This document shows, in pieces, positions 34,914 through 43,166 of a DNA stretch of 64,000 nucleotides. The stretch lies in contig CAMWFQ010000018.1 in the NCBI GenBank assembly GCA_947173495.1, forward strand, positions 1 to 64,000, written 5' to 3'. The stretch's first letter is position 1, and each line of letters opens with the position of its first letter. The DNA comes from an uncultured Lachnospiraceae bacterium. GTDB taxonomy: Bacteria > Bacillota > Clostridia > Lachnospirales > Lachnospiraceae. The notes beneath the pieces were generated by a model. It was not told the DNA's origin, did no database searches, and saw nothing but the letters and a program-made list of their open reading frames with translations. Made by a program: the position numbers and the translations under genes.

Positions 34914-35846
34914 TTATGCAGCTTTCACAAGCTGGTAAGCCTTATCAATCAGCGGATTTCCATCAATGGTTCGGGCAAACACGTTCTCCTTATAATTCGC
35001 TGTCCTTCGCAGCGGTCTGCTGTGTGTGGCAAAATCTGATACCGCATTGAGGAACCGGTATGCATTTTTCCCCACTTTCTGCAAATCAGGAGCCTCATAA
35101 TAACGCTGCTCCATATCTCTGCGGAGCTTCATAATGTTCCTGCTCTGGATAGGTGTCGGCTCTTCCTCCATGGGAAGGAGCAGTTCAATATATTCCCTCA
35201 CCTGTTCATCCGTCATCTTCTGTCTGCGTAACTGCTCAAACTCAATGCCGAGGCTGTCCATATAGCTCTCCGCCATGAAGAGCGTATCCTTTGCCTCCTG
35301 TATCTTGTCATGGATGCTGCCTGTGTGGACCATGGAAAAACTTCTTTTTGCGTTATCCAGCGCAAGGTTCAAAGTATTGTTGCATACCACCCTCACAGGA
35401 GTTACAGCCACTTTCACAGAACCGGAGCCGTCATGGGTATTTGAAAATACCAGATAGGGGCTGATACGCTCTCCTGCAATGACATACTCTTTCGGCAGCC
35501 TTGCAAGCAGCCATACCCTCCTCCCTTCCTGCAGTGACCCTGCGGTCTCATACCGTACCCCTTTTCCAAGCAGTTCATCGGTGAAGCTGAAAGCATCCGT
35601 ATTCTGTACCACCTTATAGCGGTCAGACACCACCCCCAGCACTTTCCTGTCGGAGCTCCTCACATTTGCCTTATATCCTTTTATCAGTTCCTGATTATCT
35701 GTATATACAGGTTCCTGAACCACCGTCCAGTCAAGCCCCGCAAGTTTAAGGGCTTCTGCTGATGCTGGCGCTTCCATTACAATCGTACCTAATCCATGCC
35801 ACGGTTTCTCCCTTACTGAAAACATTGATTCTACATATGCTGCCAT
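34914..35846 (-). CDS. DUF932 phage/plasmid-like protein (TIGR03299 type)
   Basis: 310 residues from MAAYVESMFSVREKPWHGLG, the typical start of the family (F-x-x-R-x-x-P-W-H-G-L-G). RKVLGVVSDRYKVVQNTDAF and TPVRVVCNNTLNLALD are the other conserved blocks. The family is common on phages, plasmids and ICEs; its role is unproven. AAAAGGAGATGTTACAG precedes this ATG, which is preferred over the longer frame at 35915. It heads the YqaJ-Rad52-DUF5688 run. An inverted repeat with arms near GGAGCCCCC/GGGAGCTCC sits about 60 nt upstream. Confidence 0.9.
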   Translation of the reverse strand: MAAYVESMFSVREKPWHGLGTIVMEAPASAEALKLAGLDWTVVQEPVYTDNQELIKGYKANVRSSDRKVLGVVSDRYKVVQNTDAFSFTDELLGKGVRYETAGSLQEGRRVWLLARLPKEYVIAGERISPYLVFSNTHDGSGSVKVAVTPVRVVCNNTLNLALDNAKRSFSMVHTGSIHDKIQEAKDTLFMAESYMDSLGIEFEQLRRQKMTDEQVREYIELLLPMEEEPTPIQSRNIMKLRRDMEQRYYEAPDLQKVGKNAYRFLNAVSDFATHSRPLRRTANYKENVFARTIDGNPLIDKAYQLVKAA

Positions 35847-36040
35847 CTGTAACATCTCCTTTTCTTTTAAATTTTTTGTCGGACAGGTATGGCAGAACGT
35901 AAAAGGAGCCCCCATTTAAGGGAGCTCCCGTTTTCCATTCCTTATCCTTTTTTCTGGTTACCTGATGCCTCCACTCCATAAACCGCATCTGTCACAGCAG
36001 ATACTTTCCTGTGCCGCTTTACAGATACTATGCGGCCAAG

Positions 36041-36160
36041 CTATGTCTCTGCGCTTTTCATTCTGCCTATGCTTCCGATAAGCCTGACAATAGACATGGC
36101 TGCGGCAATCAGCGCTGCAGCCGCTTTTAAAATACTCTCAGCTAATTTCAGTCCTCCCAT
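36041..36160 (-). CDS. Very small hydrophobic protein
   Basis: 39 residues from the ATG at 36160, which has a very strong AAAGGAGGAGG ribosome site 5 nt upstream. MGGLKLAESILKAAAALIAA leads into an Ala/Ile-rich helix (AMSIVRLIGSIGRMKS) with spaced basic residues, long enough to span or lie on a membrane. No family recognised. The start is decided by the ribosome site; the longer frame from 36277 lacks one. Confidence 0.5.
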   Translation of the reverse strand: MGGLKLAESILKAAAALIAAAMSIVRLIGSIGRMKSAET

Positions 36161-36422
36161 GCAGTCCTCCTCCTTTCCCTTTGCTGTTTCTACCGCTGTG
36201 GGCTCTGCTGGCCTACTGACAGAATATATCAGTATATGGTCTGCATATACGATAGGGGAGGCATGGGAAGTAAACATAAATATTTTATTCCATCAGGGAA
36301 ACGGTACTTAAATATCTCCCTGTCCTATACCGCAAACTCAGCCTCATTTTTATACTCCGCTCTCGGGAACTTTCTGTATAATTCAGCCTTTTATTTTTCT
36401 TCTTCATATCAATTACTCTCTA

Positions 36423-36749
36423 TCAATTAACTTTGTATCCTAATCTTATTGTTAAACCACAATAGTTACTTATAACCTTATAAATTCTATCGAGCGAGTC
36501 AGTAATAACTTCTCTGCTGTCAGAACTTGTTTCAGGATCTTTCAAATAAGGCTTATATTTATCATAGTATTCAATAAGCTTCTCGATGTTTTCAAAAACC
36601 TCCTCTAACCTTTTAATAACATCTTCATGGGTTATCTTAGAAGCATCAATGCCAATGACACTGTCTGCCAATAAACCAAGAATCTCCATAGATTTCTCAA
36701 TATCTTTTCCTAGCTCTTCCGTAATATTAAATATTTCATGATCTGGCAT
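36423..36749 (-). CDS. Small helical unknown protein
   Basis: 108 residues, ATG preceded by GTGAGGAGAGAAAGAA. Predicted mostly helical and acidic: EIFNITEELGKDIEKSMEIL, VIKRLEEVFENIEKLIEYYD, SLDRIYKVISNYCGLTIRLG. No recognised domain or signal peptide. Transcribed away from the NERD gene in the same direction, about 220 nt downstream of it; the gap 36750-36969 holds nothing recognisable. Confidence 0.65.
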   Translation of the reverse strand: MPDHEIFNITEELGKDIEKSMEILGLLADSVIGIDASKITHEDVIKRLEEVFENIEKLIEYYDKYKPYLKDPETSSDSREVITDSLDRIYKVISNYCGLTIRLGYKVN

Positions 36750-36969
36750 TTCTTTCTCTCCTCACTTTTCAATAATATTTGACAACAGGTCTGGCATTGG
36801 ACAGCCGGGTTCTGAGTATGATAATAAAAACAAGAATTCCCCGCTTTCTTGATTATGTACAACCTATTTCGAAGATGCCAATGCTCGCTCCAGCATTTCA
36901 GCCAAAGAATGCTCTGATTAATTTTGCTACTATATCAAATACAAAATGGCACATAGGTATAGTAAATTA

Positions 36970-38355
36970 TTATTTCAACTCTCTAACATCATCACCCATG
37001 ATATTAATTTTATATTTCTCAATCTCATCCACACAAAAATCGCTGGTTCCACCGACTGGTTGGGCATCCGAAAGAATATCCATTATTGTTTCTTTTAATC
37101 TGTCTACATACAATACTCGACACATGTTACAATTTTCCGCACCTTCAAGTATAAGTGTAGGATTAGAAAAAACAAGCAAACTATGTATTGGCACATGAGG
37201 GAGTATGCTTTTCATAAGTGCTTCATGGCGCTGGATCTGATAAAAAGGATTTTCTACCCCTTCTAAACACCCATTGTTGTTGGGGTCTCTTACCCATTTA
37301 CCGTCTGAATAAATCTTTACCCTGCCTTTCCAATATTTGGTTTCAATCAGGATAATACCTGCATCGCTTACAAGAATATGGTCATATTCCTGTGGGACAT
37401 CAATGAATTCAGAATTTTTGAGAAGAATACTGCCATAGCGGTATTTCGTCTCGCAATTCTTTTTTATCGTCTTAAATGAAAGTGATGACTCAACAGAAAG
37501 CCATTTAATTGCATATTCAACCTTCTCCTCTCCCGCATCACTGCTATTTTGAAGTTTTTTTACAATAGCATCAATCTCTTCTTTTTTCCTATAAATATCA
37601 AATCCGCAGTATTTTTCAGAAAAGCCCTTCCCGTCAACTATCAGGGAACCTTCTATAAGCAAATCACGATATATTTCCTTTAGTCTCGTTAACTTGCTGA
37701 CATATCTTTTAAATTGTCTTATCTCCTTCTTATTTGCTTCAAGAAAATCCATAATCATTTGATCACCTTTACACAATTCTGGAGATTTTGCCTCTTTTTG
37801 AAACAACATCTTTATAGGAGCTGTTTTTTGGGCAAGATAGGATTCCACGTTTTCAAGCAATTCCAAATAATCGTACGGATATTTTATGCATGTAGACTTC
37901 TCACCTTCCTCACCATACTCTGCTATAATAACAATATTATAGCTATCACTTACTACAATATCTTTACAGCGACTATAGCTTGCCCAATCCTCTTCAAAAG
38001 GCCCACACCATATCTTTTCAGGAACCAAGCTGCTACATACATTTGTCAAACACACCGAACCTTTAAGTCCCAGAAAGCCTACGCTCCTAGATTCACTCAG
38101 AACATAACAAAAGGACTTCCAAAAATCCACTTGAAGAAAAGGAATTTCCGTAATAAGTCTACCATTATCATGTACAATTTCCGAAATGACTGTGATGTTC
38201 CCATATATTTTCACAAATTCATCAAAATCCAATTCATCCACCATTCTTTTTACAGTATACTCACGCTTTTTATCAACAATCTTTATCAAAGCATGTGTAT
38301 TAGCCGTAATTTCCATTTTCATATCACCGCAAGAAATAATTTTAGCAAATTTCAT
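36970..38355 (-). CDS. NERD-domain protein with unknown N-terminal region
   Basis: 461 residues. Residues 310-440 form a nuclease-related (NERD) domain: YGSILLKNSEFIDVPQEYDH, VSDAGIILIETKYWKGRVKI (the E-x-K core), DPNNNGCLEGVENPFYQIQRH and SLLVFSNPTLILEG. The first 300 residues have no domain I recognise and include a helical stretch (KEIRQFKRYVSKLTRLKEIYRD). NERD domains resemble PD-(D/E)XK nucleases and are found in accessory and defence genes. GGAGGGTATAA precedes the ATG. It is divergent from the Xre regulator, sharing a promoter region with a direct repeat. A defence role is possible but not shown. Confidence 0.82.
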   Translation of the reverse strand: MKFAKIISCGDMKMEITANTHALIKIVDKKREYTVKRMVDELDFDEFVKIYGNITVISEIVHDNGRLITEIPFLQVDFWKSFCYVLSESRSVGFLGLKGSVCLTNVCSSLVPEKIWCGPFEEDWASYSRCKDIVVSDSYNIVIIAEYGEEGEKSTCIKYPYDYLELLENVESYLAQKTAPIKMLFQKEAKSPELCKGDQMIMDFLEANKKEIRQFKRYVSKLTRLKEIYRDLLIEGSLIVDGKGFSEKYCGFDIYRKKEEIDAIVKKLQNSSDAGEEKVEYAIKWLSVESSLSFKTIKKNCETKYRYGSILLKNSEFIDVPQEYDHILVSDAGIILIETKYWKGRVKIYSDGKWVRDPNNNGCLEGVENPFYQIQRHEALMKSILPHVPIHSLLVFSNPTLILEGAENCNMCRVLYVDRLKETIMDILSDAQPVGGTSDFCVDEIEKYKINIMGDDVRELK

Positions 38356-38476
38356 TTATACCCTCCGAATTTCACACTATAAACATACTAGCATTTTCTG
38401 AACCAAATCACTTATACGGAGACATAACTCAAAAGAATAAATATGCCATCTTCTCTTTTATTTTTATATGCTTATA

Positions 38477-38530
38477 ATAGCTCATTCGCCTATACAATCT
38501 ATTTTATCATAGCTCATTCGCCTATACAAT
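38477..38530. promoter_or_regulatory. Pair of 22-bp direct repeats in the NERD/Xre divergent promoter
   Basis: The same 22 bases, beginning ATAGCTCATTCG and ending CTATACAAT, occur at 38477-38498 and 38509-38530, 32 bp apart (three helical turns). CTATACAAT has the look of a -10 box. The position before the Xre gene suggests an operator for autoregulation and control of the NERD gene. Confidence 0.65.
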
Positions 38531-38565
38531 AGCAATTAGAAAACTTATTGGATGAGGTAAGCAGA

Positions 38566-38913
38566 ATGGATTATATATTATTAGGGCAAAAAATACGTGC
38601 GGCTCGCATGTCAGCCGGATTGTCACAGGAACAGTTAGCTGAAATGGTAGGACTTACCAGCCAGCATATTTCCCATACCGAAGTTGCTTCTACCAAGGTC
38701 AGCCTCCCTTCTCTCATTAAGATTGCCAATGCCCTACATACCAGCGTTGACAGACTGCTTTCCGACAGCATCCATGATTCTAAATCCTATCTGATGGATG
38801 ATGTGCAAGCAGTCTTTTCCGACTGCGATTCCGATGAAATATACGTCATGCTGGAAGCCGCAAATGCCATCAAAAAATCTATCCGGGTGCGGAAATTAAA
38901 ACGTGTAGACTGA
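38566..38913 (+). CDS. Xre-family transcriptional regulator
   Basis: 115 residues from MDYILLGQKIRAARMSAGLS; GATGAGG lies 8 nt before the ATG at 38566. Helix-turn-helix at residues 10-60: SQEQLAEMVGLTSQHISHTE then KVSLPSLIKIANALHTSVD, a typical HTH_3. The C-terminal half is acidic (DVQAVFSDCDSDEIYVMLEA) and may dimerise. Divergent from the NERD gene. Likely binds the direct repeats just upstream. Confidence 0.88.
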   Translation: MDYILLGQKIRAARMSAGLSQEQLAEMVGLTSQHISHTEVASTKVSLPSLIKIANALHTSVDRLLSDSIHDSKSYLMDDVQAVFSDCDSDEIYVMLEAANAIKKSIRVRKLKRVD

Positions 38914-39161
38914 ATAGTCATCTCAGCCATCCAAAATCGTCATCATTCAATCATCTCTAGACTTGCCGATTAATTGTTGCACATCCGTTGCGTCTGCTTG
39001 CAGACATGCAACATTTCCTCTCTGATTTCTTCTTTATCCGTCAAATATGCAGCAAATCCGCTTCATCCGGCAACAAAAATGCAACAGACACCCGCTATGG
39101 AGCGCCTGCTACATTTCAATATCATATCCCTTATCACTTCCATTCCGTTCTCCGGAACACC
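38914..39161. other. Gene-free stretch downstream of parR with TGCAAC/GTTGCA words; candidate centromere
   Basis: 38987-39012 is an interrupted inverted repeat (GTTGC g TCTGC, centre, GCAGA cat GCAAC). More GCAACA and ATGCAAC words follow to 39080. The same word is the core of the inverted repeat at 31502-31548. The stretch lies between the convergent Xre and parR ends, so it could equally hold terminators. Confidence 0.4.
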
Positions 39162-39539
39162 TTACCTGATAAAATCCAGAACACCACTGAGCTCATCGGG
39201 TAAACTCCCACATGCCTCTGGTAGTCCTGCTTCTTCCATCATAGGCTTCTCTGGAATCTTCTGTACATTTACAGTACCGATACCGGCAAGCAGCGCGCCT
39301 ACCAGCTTCATCCCCTGTGACTGTATTTCTTCACGTACCATTAAAAGCATATGCTCATGAAACTGCTGACGCTCTGCCATCTCGATTTTAACATTAAGAT
39401 ATTCCTCAAGGATTCCCTTTACACAGGCAGTCAGTGAAGCGGAACTTCCTGCTTTCTCTGACAGTTTCAGGTATAATTCCTTATCTGCCTTATCATCCAT
39501 ATTGAAACGGATAAATATGGATTTCTGGTTTGCAGCCAT
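39162..39539 (-). CDS. parR: ParR-like partition adaptor
   Basis: 125 residues from MAANQKSIFIRFNMDDKADK; GGAGAAGGTGAACTG precedes this ATG at 39539. A ribbon-helix-helix-like N-terminus (SIFIRFNMDDKADKELYLKL, SASLTACVKGILEEYL) fits DNA-binding adaptors of type II partition. The C-terminal part has a helix (FHEHMLLMVREEIQSQGMKL) and a disordered acidic tail ending in a short hydrophobic segment (ELSGVLDFIR), where ParR binds ParM. It starts 4 nt after the parM stop, the classical parMR order. Called from position and layout more than from sequence identity. Confidence 0.65.
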   Translation of the reverse strand: MAANQKSIFIRFNMDDKADKELYLKLSEKAGSSASLTACVKGILEEYLNVKIEMAERQQFHEHMLLMVREEIQSQGMKLVGALLAGIGTVNVQKIPEKPMMEEAGLPEACGSLPDELSGVLDFIR

Positions 39540-39543
39540 CAGT

Positions 39544-40464
39544 TCACCTTCTCTCCAGCATCTGACCAGCAAGGAACTCATAGCCTTTTGCGTTGGCGCA
39601 CAGGTCACAGTCATAAGCTGTATGGCTCCTGTACTTTCCTGCATGGTCACGGGCCATCAGCGCACCGCCGCCTACATAGATGATATTGATATAGTCAAGG
39701 CTGTAGCCTCGTTCGGAAAGTTCCAGTTCCAGAGAATGTATCTTTTCCTGCATCATCCCATGAATCAGCTCCGCATAAACTGCTGGCAGATTGCCCCCTT
39801 CTTTTAACATGACCTTCATAATCTCATGTTCAGGAATATCCTTTCCGGTCTGTATTTTCATATCCCGCTGTATTTCTTTGAGCCATTTGACCATCGCCTT
39901 CTCAATCGTGATGGATTTGCTCTCAATCGGAAGACCATTCCGTACATAAACGACATCGGTAGTCTTGCTTCCAATATCCACTATCAGGTAATCGTCCTTC
40001 ATATTGCCAAGCCTTGAAGCAATCGCTGAATAGCACTGCGGACATACAATCACTTTTACAATCGTCACGGAATAATCTTCTCCCTCATAGGAAAATTCCA
40101 TTGTGTTTTGCTGACCATAGTAATCAATCAGTTTCAGCTTATCCCTTCCATAATTAGAAAACGGCAGCCCCACCGCGAGTATGATATCTGCTTTATGTAA
40201 TACTGCTTTACGGAGTTCCATTGCGATACCAGCCATTGTACGGAGCCTTGCAGAATCATCCGATATCTTATCCTCTGTGATTGCTGACCTGCCTTCTCCT
40301 ACCTTAAAATATTCCCCATCATAAAACAGAGAGTTCTCCTTTAGCGTTGGTTCTACAGCTCCAAGTCTGTGTACGCCGTTGTCAAATATAAAATTTGCAG
40401 TCTTCCCAAGCTGGTAGCCGTCATCAAAACCGATGATACAGCTCCCGTTTTTCAGCTTAATCAT
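39544..40464 (-). CDS. parM: Actin-like ParM/StbA plasmid-segregation ATPase
   Basis: 306 residues. Actin-fold signatures in order: phosphate-1 IIGFDDGYQLGKTANFIFDNG, a central ADIILAVGLPFSNYG typical of ParM/StbA, phosphate-2 YLIVDIGSKTTDVVYVRNG, and the adenosine motif IIYVGGGALMARDH. It polymerises to push plasmid copies apart. Its presence in an integrated element implies a circular stage that must be partitioned. AAGGGAAGGAGAC precedes the ATG. It follows three small genes of one operon (41741 down to 40482) and is followed by parR. Confidence 0.9.
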   Translation of the reverse strand: MIKLKNGSCIIGFDDGYQLGKTANFIFDNGVHRLGAVEPTLKENSLFYDGEYFKVGEGRSAITEDKISDDSARLRTMAGIAMELRKAVLHKADIILAVGLPFSNYGRDKLKLIDYYGQQNTMEFSYEGEDYSVTIVKVIVCPQCYSAIASRLGNMKDDYLIVDIGSKTTDVVYVRNGLPIESKSITIEKAMVKWLKEIQRDMKIQTGKDIPEHEIMKVMLKEGGNLPAVYAELIHGMMQEKIHSLELELSERGYSLDYINIIYVGGGALMARDHAGKYRSHTAYDCDLCANAKGYEFLAGQMLERR

Positions 40465-40481
40465 GATAAAGTCTCCTTCCC

Positions 40482-40697
40482 TTACAGGATATCGGATAAA
40501 TCAATACCCAGTTCTTCCATCTCTTTCCTATCAGTGCCAAGGTCTCCATACAAAAACTCCAGAAATTCGCTGTCACTGTTGTACCTGTCTGCATGGGCTT
40601 CCGCATAAAGCCCCAGTGCATTTCCCAACAGAATTTTCAGACGCTCCTTAGCTGTAGCTTCCAGTATTTTCTCTCCATTTCTGTTATACAGGCTCAT
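40482..40697 (-). CDS. Small unknown protein in the parMR operon
   Basis: 71 residues; GGAGGGAAAAC precedes the ATG. Helical N-terminus (ILEATAKERLKILLGNALGL) and acidic end (DRKEMEELGIDLSDIL). Its start overlaps the end of the 188-residue gene by 14 nt and its end lies 17 nt before parM, so all are cotranscribed. No domain recognised. Confidence 0.7.
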   Translation of the reverse strand: MSLYNRNGEKILEATAKERLKILLGNALGLYAEAHADRYNSDSEFLEFLYGDLGTDRKEMEELGIDLSDIL

Positions 40698-41250
40698 GTT
40701 TTCCCTCCGTTTCTTTCAGTCTCAGCTGTGTAAATACCTTTTCCTTCCTTGATGCATTGTCCCTTATAACCGCCTGCGGGTAATTTTTCATCAGCTCGTC
40801 TTTTTTCCTTAAAGCCGCCTCCATGCTGCCGCAGATATATGTCCATGCCATCTTTTCCCCTTTCCTGTTAAAGACATAGACATTCGCCCCTTCCCATGTG
40901 AAATCGTCAAGGTTTGCATTTACATAGGCATATTCTTCAATGATGAAGTCTGCCAGGAGGGACGCCATGGCATGCATGGCCGCCCCATCCTCACGCAGCG
41001 TCTTAAATGTGCCGAGCTCTGCGCTCCCTTCCACGCCGCCTTCAAAATACTCTATCCAGAGGTTCAGATAAATGCCCTCATTAATCCCATAGGCAAGGCT
41101 GCTTTTTAAGTCAAATTCGTAAGTCCATATAGAGGAAGGCTTACCTGTCACATGGCTGTAGTCAAGGATATCCGGCATTTTTCCCTTTTCTTTCAGGATA
41201 TCCAGTATTTTATTGAATAACCCTTCCGTTGTCATCGGCCTGCTTATCAT
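40684..41250 (-). CDS. Unknown protein in the parMR operon
   Basis: 188 residues. TTEGLFNKILDILKEKGKMP, ILDYSHVTGKPSSIWTYEFD, GINEGIYLNLWIEYF and MAWTYICGSMEAALRKKDEL are the clearest blocks. I have seen similar proteins in Clostridia integrative elements but know no function. The ATG overlaps the stop of the upstream gene by 4 nt (translational coupling); the downstream gene overlaps in turn. Confidence 0.7.
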   Translation of the reverse strand: MISRPMTTEGLFNKILDILKEKGKMPDILDYSHVTGKPSSIWTYEFDLKSSLAYGINEGIYLNLWIEYFEGGVEGSAELGTFKTLREDGAAMHAMASLLADFIIEEYAYVNANLDDFTWEGANVYVFNRKGEKMAWTYICGSMEAALRKKDELMKNYPQAVIRDNASRKEKVFTQLRLKETEGKHEPV

Positions 41251-41741
41251 ATGGCGCCACCCTTCCCGGCGGCAATCCCTCGGAGGAACCCCTGCTCGAA
41301 CACAGCATATTTTGTGTCCTCCGTACAGGCGCAGAATTCATCCATGGCGGCGTTAAATTCCTCTTTGGGCACATAATGCCTTAAGATATCCACAACTGGC
41401 TCTAACCTGTCACACCTCTCCACCGCCAAAGTGGAATATTCGTTCCTGATATTTTCATCCAGCCTGCTCTCCACATTGCACGTCCTGTCCACGGTAAGCA
41501 GCTCCACGGCATACCGGAACCCGAAAAGGAAACCCTGGCGTTCATTTACCATGGCATACTCGGAAAGAATCCCCTCAAGCCCCATCCACTGCTCATGGGC
41601 TTCTTCATCATCTGCGCTGAAAATATTTCCCATAACATAGGCTTTCAGCTTTTTCCTCGCATCCTTCGTTTCGGGTAAATCGCCGTATTCCTCCGTACCC
41701 ATTAAACTGTTATAAATCCTGTCAATAGCCTTTAATCCCAT
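41247..41741 (-). CDS. DUF6809-like unknown protein, first gene of the parMR operon
   Basis: 164 residues; GAGGGAGGGAAAGAA precedes the ATG. Blocks LPETKDARKKLKAYVMGNIF and QGFLFGFRYAVELLTVDRTC followed by a second helical half (VVDILRHYVPKEEFNAAMDE) resemble small helical proteins annotated DUF6809 in Lachnospiraceae elements. No catalytic motif. It opens the operon that runs through to parR. A hairpin with CCCCAT/ATGGGG arms lies in its leader near 41848-41873. Confidence 0.6.
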   Translation of the reverse strand: MGLKAIDRIYNSLMGTEEYGDLPETKDARKKLKAYVMGNIFSADDEEAHEQWMGLEGILSEYAMVNERQGFLFGFRYAVELLTVDRTCNVESRLDENIRNEYSTLAVERCDRLEPVVDILRHYVPKEEFNAAMDEFCACTEDTKYAVFEQGFLRGIAAGKGGAI

Positions 41742-41932
41742 TTCTTTCCCTCCCTCTTTCCTTTGCAGCCTCCAACGGCCTCCTTTGCTTCTTCTTTGTG
41801 GTTTTTCCTTTCATTTCCTTTCCTGAAACCTCCTGAATAAGGAAATCCCCATGCCGCAAAATAGTATGGGGACTGTTTATAGTGTCAGTTTGAGAATATA
41901 TACTTGTATAAATACTTTATTCTACTGCCATT

Positions 41933-41961
41933 TTGACTTTTATAAAAAAGACTGGTAACAT
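41933..41961 (+). promoter_or_regulatory. Promoter of the ParB-like gene
   Basis: TTGACT (41933-41938) and TAACAT (41956-41961) with 17-nt spacing, 23 nt before the start codon. The 41742-41984 interval is the divergent control region for this gene and the parMR operon. Confidence 0.5.
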
Positions 41962-41984
41962 ACAAAATGGGAGGTATAAGGATT

Positions 41985-42836
41985 ATGGGTGGAAACATAA
42001 GAGAAATCCGGCTTGATGATATGGTCCCGTTTAGAGGCCATTCCGGACAGACATATGAAGGCGGACGGCTGCAGCAGCTGGCAGACAGCATTAAGCAGCA
42101 TGGCCTTCTATGTCCTGTCATTGTCCGCTCCACAGATAACGGAAAATATGAAATTATATGCGGGCATAACCGTACCAAAGCAATGCGGTTATTAGGACGT
42201 GATTCTATCCCTGCAGATATAAGGGACGGTCTGTCTGATGCGGAAGCATTGGAATTATTCTACGACAGCAACCTAAACCAGCAGTCCTTTTCTGACTGGA
42301 ATTATTCACAGAAAATCGAAGCGGTAAAATACTCGGAGAATTTAATGAAAGAGCATTCAAAACAAGGAAAACGGACGGATTTGGAAAGGAAAAAAGCTGC
42401 AGGGACGGATAACGGAACTTCTGTCCAGACTGGACAGAAGTTAAATGAAAAACCTGCGGGCACCACGACAAGGGATAAGATGGCGCGCCGCCTTGGCATA
42501 TCTACAGCGACTTTCAGCAAATACAGGCGTATCATCAGACTTCCCGATAACCTCCGCCAGTCTGTTGCACGGCTGCTTGATGAAAAAAGGATAACCTTTG
42601 AAGCTGCCTATATAATTTCCAGTCTGGGGCATAAGGATATCGAAAGCCTGACAGAGGGCATGAAAAGCCAGCCTGATGCAAAAATTAACATGGACAGGTT
42701 AAAGGAATTCTCCGCCAGGAAGAAGCCAGACCCATCCCATCTGATAGTCCGTGCCATATCAGACAGCAAAGCGCCAGGTATTCTGGGCATCCTGGAATTA
42801 CCGGAAAAGCCAATATTGGTAAAGGCAATTAAGTAA
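41985..42836 (+). CDS. parB: ParB-family partition/regulator protein
   Basis: 283 residues from MGGNIREIRLDDMVPF; GGGAGG lies 10 nt before the ATG at 41985, better than the ATG at 41967. The ParB N-terminal domain has QTYEGGRLQQLADSIKQHGL, CPVIVRSTDNGKYEIICGHN and RTKAMRLLG (box II), the CTPase-type fold. The HTH domain is DKMARRLGISTATFSKYRRI with a preceding loop (QTGQKLNEKPAGTTTR). No ParA lies next to it, and ParMR is a second, unrelated partition system, so this may be a regulator or a silencer rather than a centromere binder. Its own coding sequence contains a perfect palindrome. Confidence 0.88.
   Translation: MGGNIREIRLDDMVPFRGHSGQTYEGGRLQQLADSIKQHGLLCPVIVRSTDNGKYEIICGHNRTKAMRLLGRDSIPADIRDGLSDAEALELFYDSNLNQQSFSDWNYSQKIEAVKYSENLMKEHSKQGKRTDLERKKAAGTDNGTSVQTGQKLNEKPAGTTTRDKMARRLGISTATFSKYRRIIRLPDNLRQSVARLLDEKRITFEAAYIISSLGHKDIESLTEGMKSQPDAKINMDRLKEFSARKKPDPSHLIVRAISDSKAPGILGILELPEKPILVKAIK
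42416..42442. repeat. Perfect 27-bp palindrome inside parB
   Basis: AACTTCTGTCCAG and CTGGACAGAAGTT around a single central A, in the codons for the linker T-S-V-Q-T-G-Q-K-L before the HTH domain. Perfect symmetry of 13 bp per arm in a coding sequence is unexpected by chance. Confidence 0.75.
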
Positions 42837-42881
42837 CCAAAAAGTATAATATCCGCATTACTGAACTATTTTCTGGTATAA

Positions 42882-42911
42882 AAAGGCATCCTCAGATTGA
42901 GAATGCCTTTC
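42882..42911 (+). terminator. Bidirectional terminator after parB
   Basis: AAAGGCATCCTCA and TGAGAATGCCTTT pair with one mismatch around GAT; T-rich on the plus side and A-rich on the other. It separates the convergent parB and 42959 genes. Confidence 0.75.
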
Positions 42912-42958
42912 ATTTTATATATTCAATATAATGCCTGCTATGACCTGACATTACCTGC

Positions 42959-43144
42959 TTATAACCTTTTCAGCAGGACAGCTCTGTCTTTCTCCGATAT
43001 CTGCATGGCGGTCATAGCCTCTTCATCCGACCATTTCATAGATTTCATCAAATTCTTCACTGATTCATACAAAGTATCTATTCTTTTTCTTTCCGCATAA
43101 CTTTCTGCATAGCTTTCCGCATACTTTTCAACTGCTTCACACAT
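42959..43144 (-). CDS. Small helical protein resembling the C-terminal tail of Rpn/PDDEXK transposases
   Basis: 61 residues; GGAGGCCGG lies before the ATG. A short in-tandem repeat (YAESYAESYAERKR) is followed by ESVKNLMKSMKWSDEEAMTA and QISEKDRAVLLKRL. This layout matches the C-terminal 60 residues of Rpn-family recombination-promoting nucleases of gut Clostridia. It is either a decayed remnant or a small internally started product; the good ribosome site favours translation. Confidence 0.55.
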   Translation of the reverse strand: MCEAVEKYAESYAESYAERKRIDTLYESVKNLMKSMKWSDEEAMTAMQISEKDRAVLLKRL

Positions 43145-43166
43145 AATTTTCCGGCCTCCTTCTTCC

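Noticed and set aside
41247-42836. Conjugation or mobilisation genes in the element
   Set aside because: I checked all larger genes for relaxase HxH/Y motifs, VirB4/VirD4 Walker proteins and phage structural genes and saw none; the Rep-like protein lacks a convincing HUH motif.
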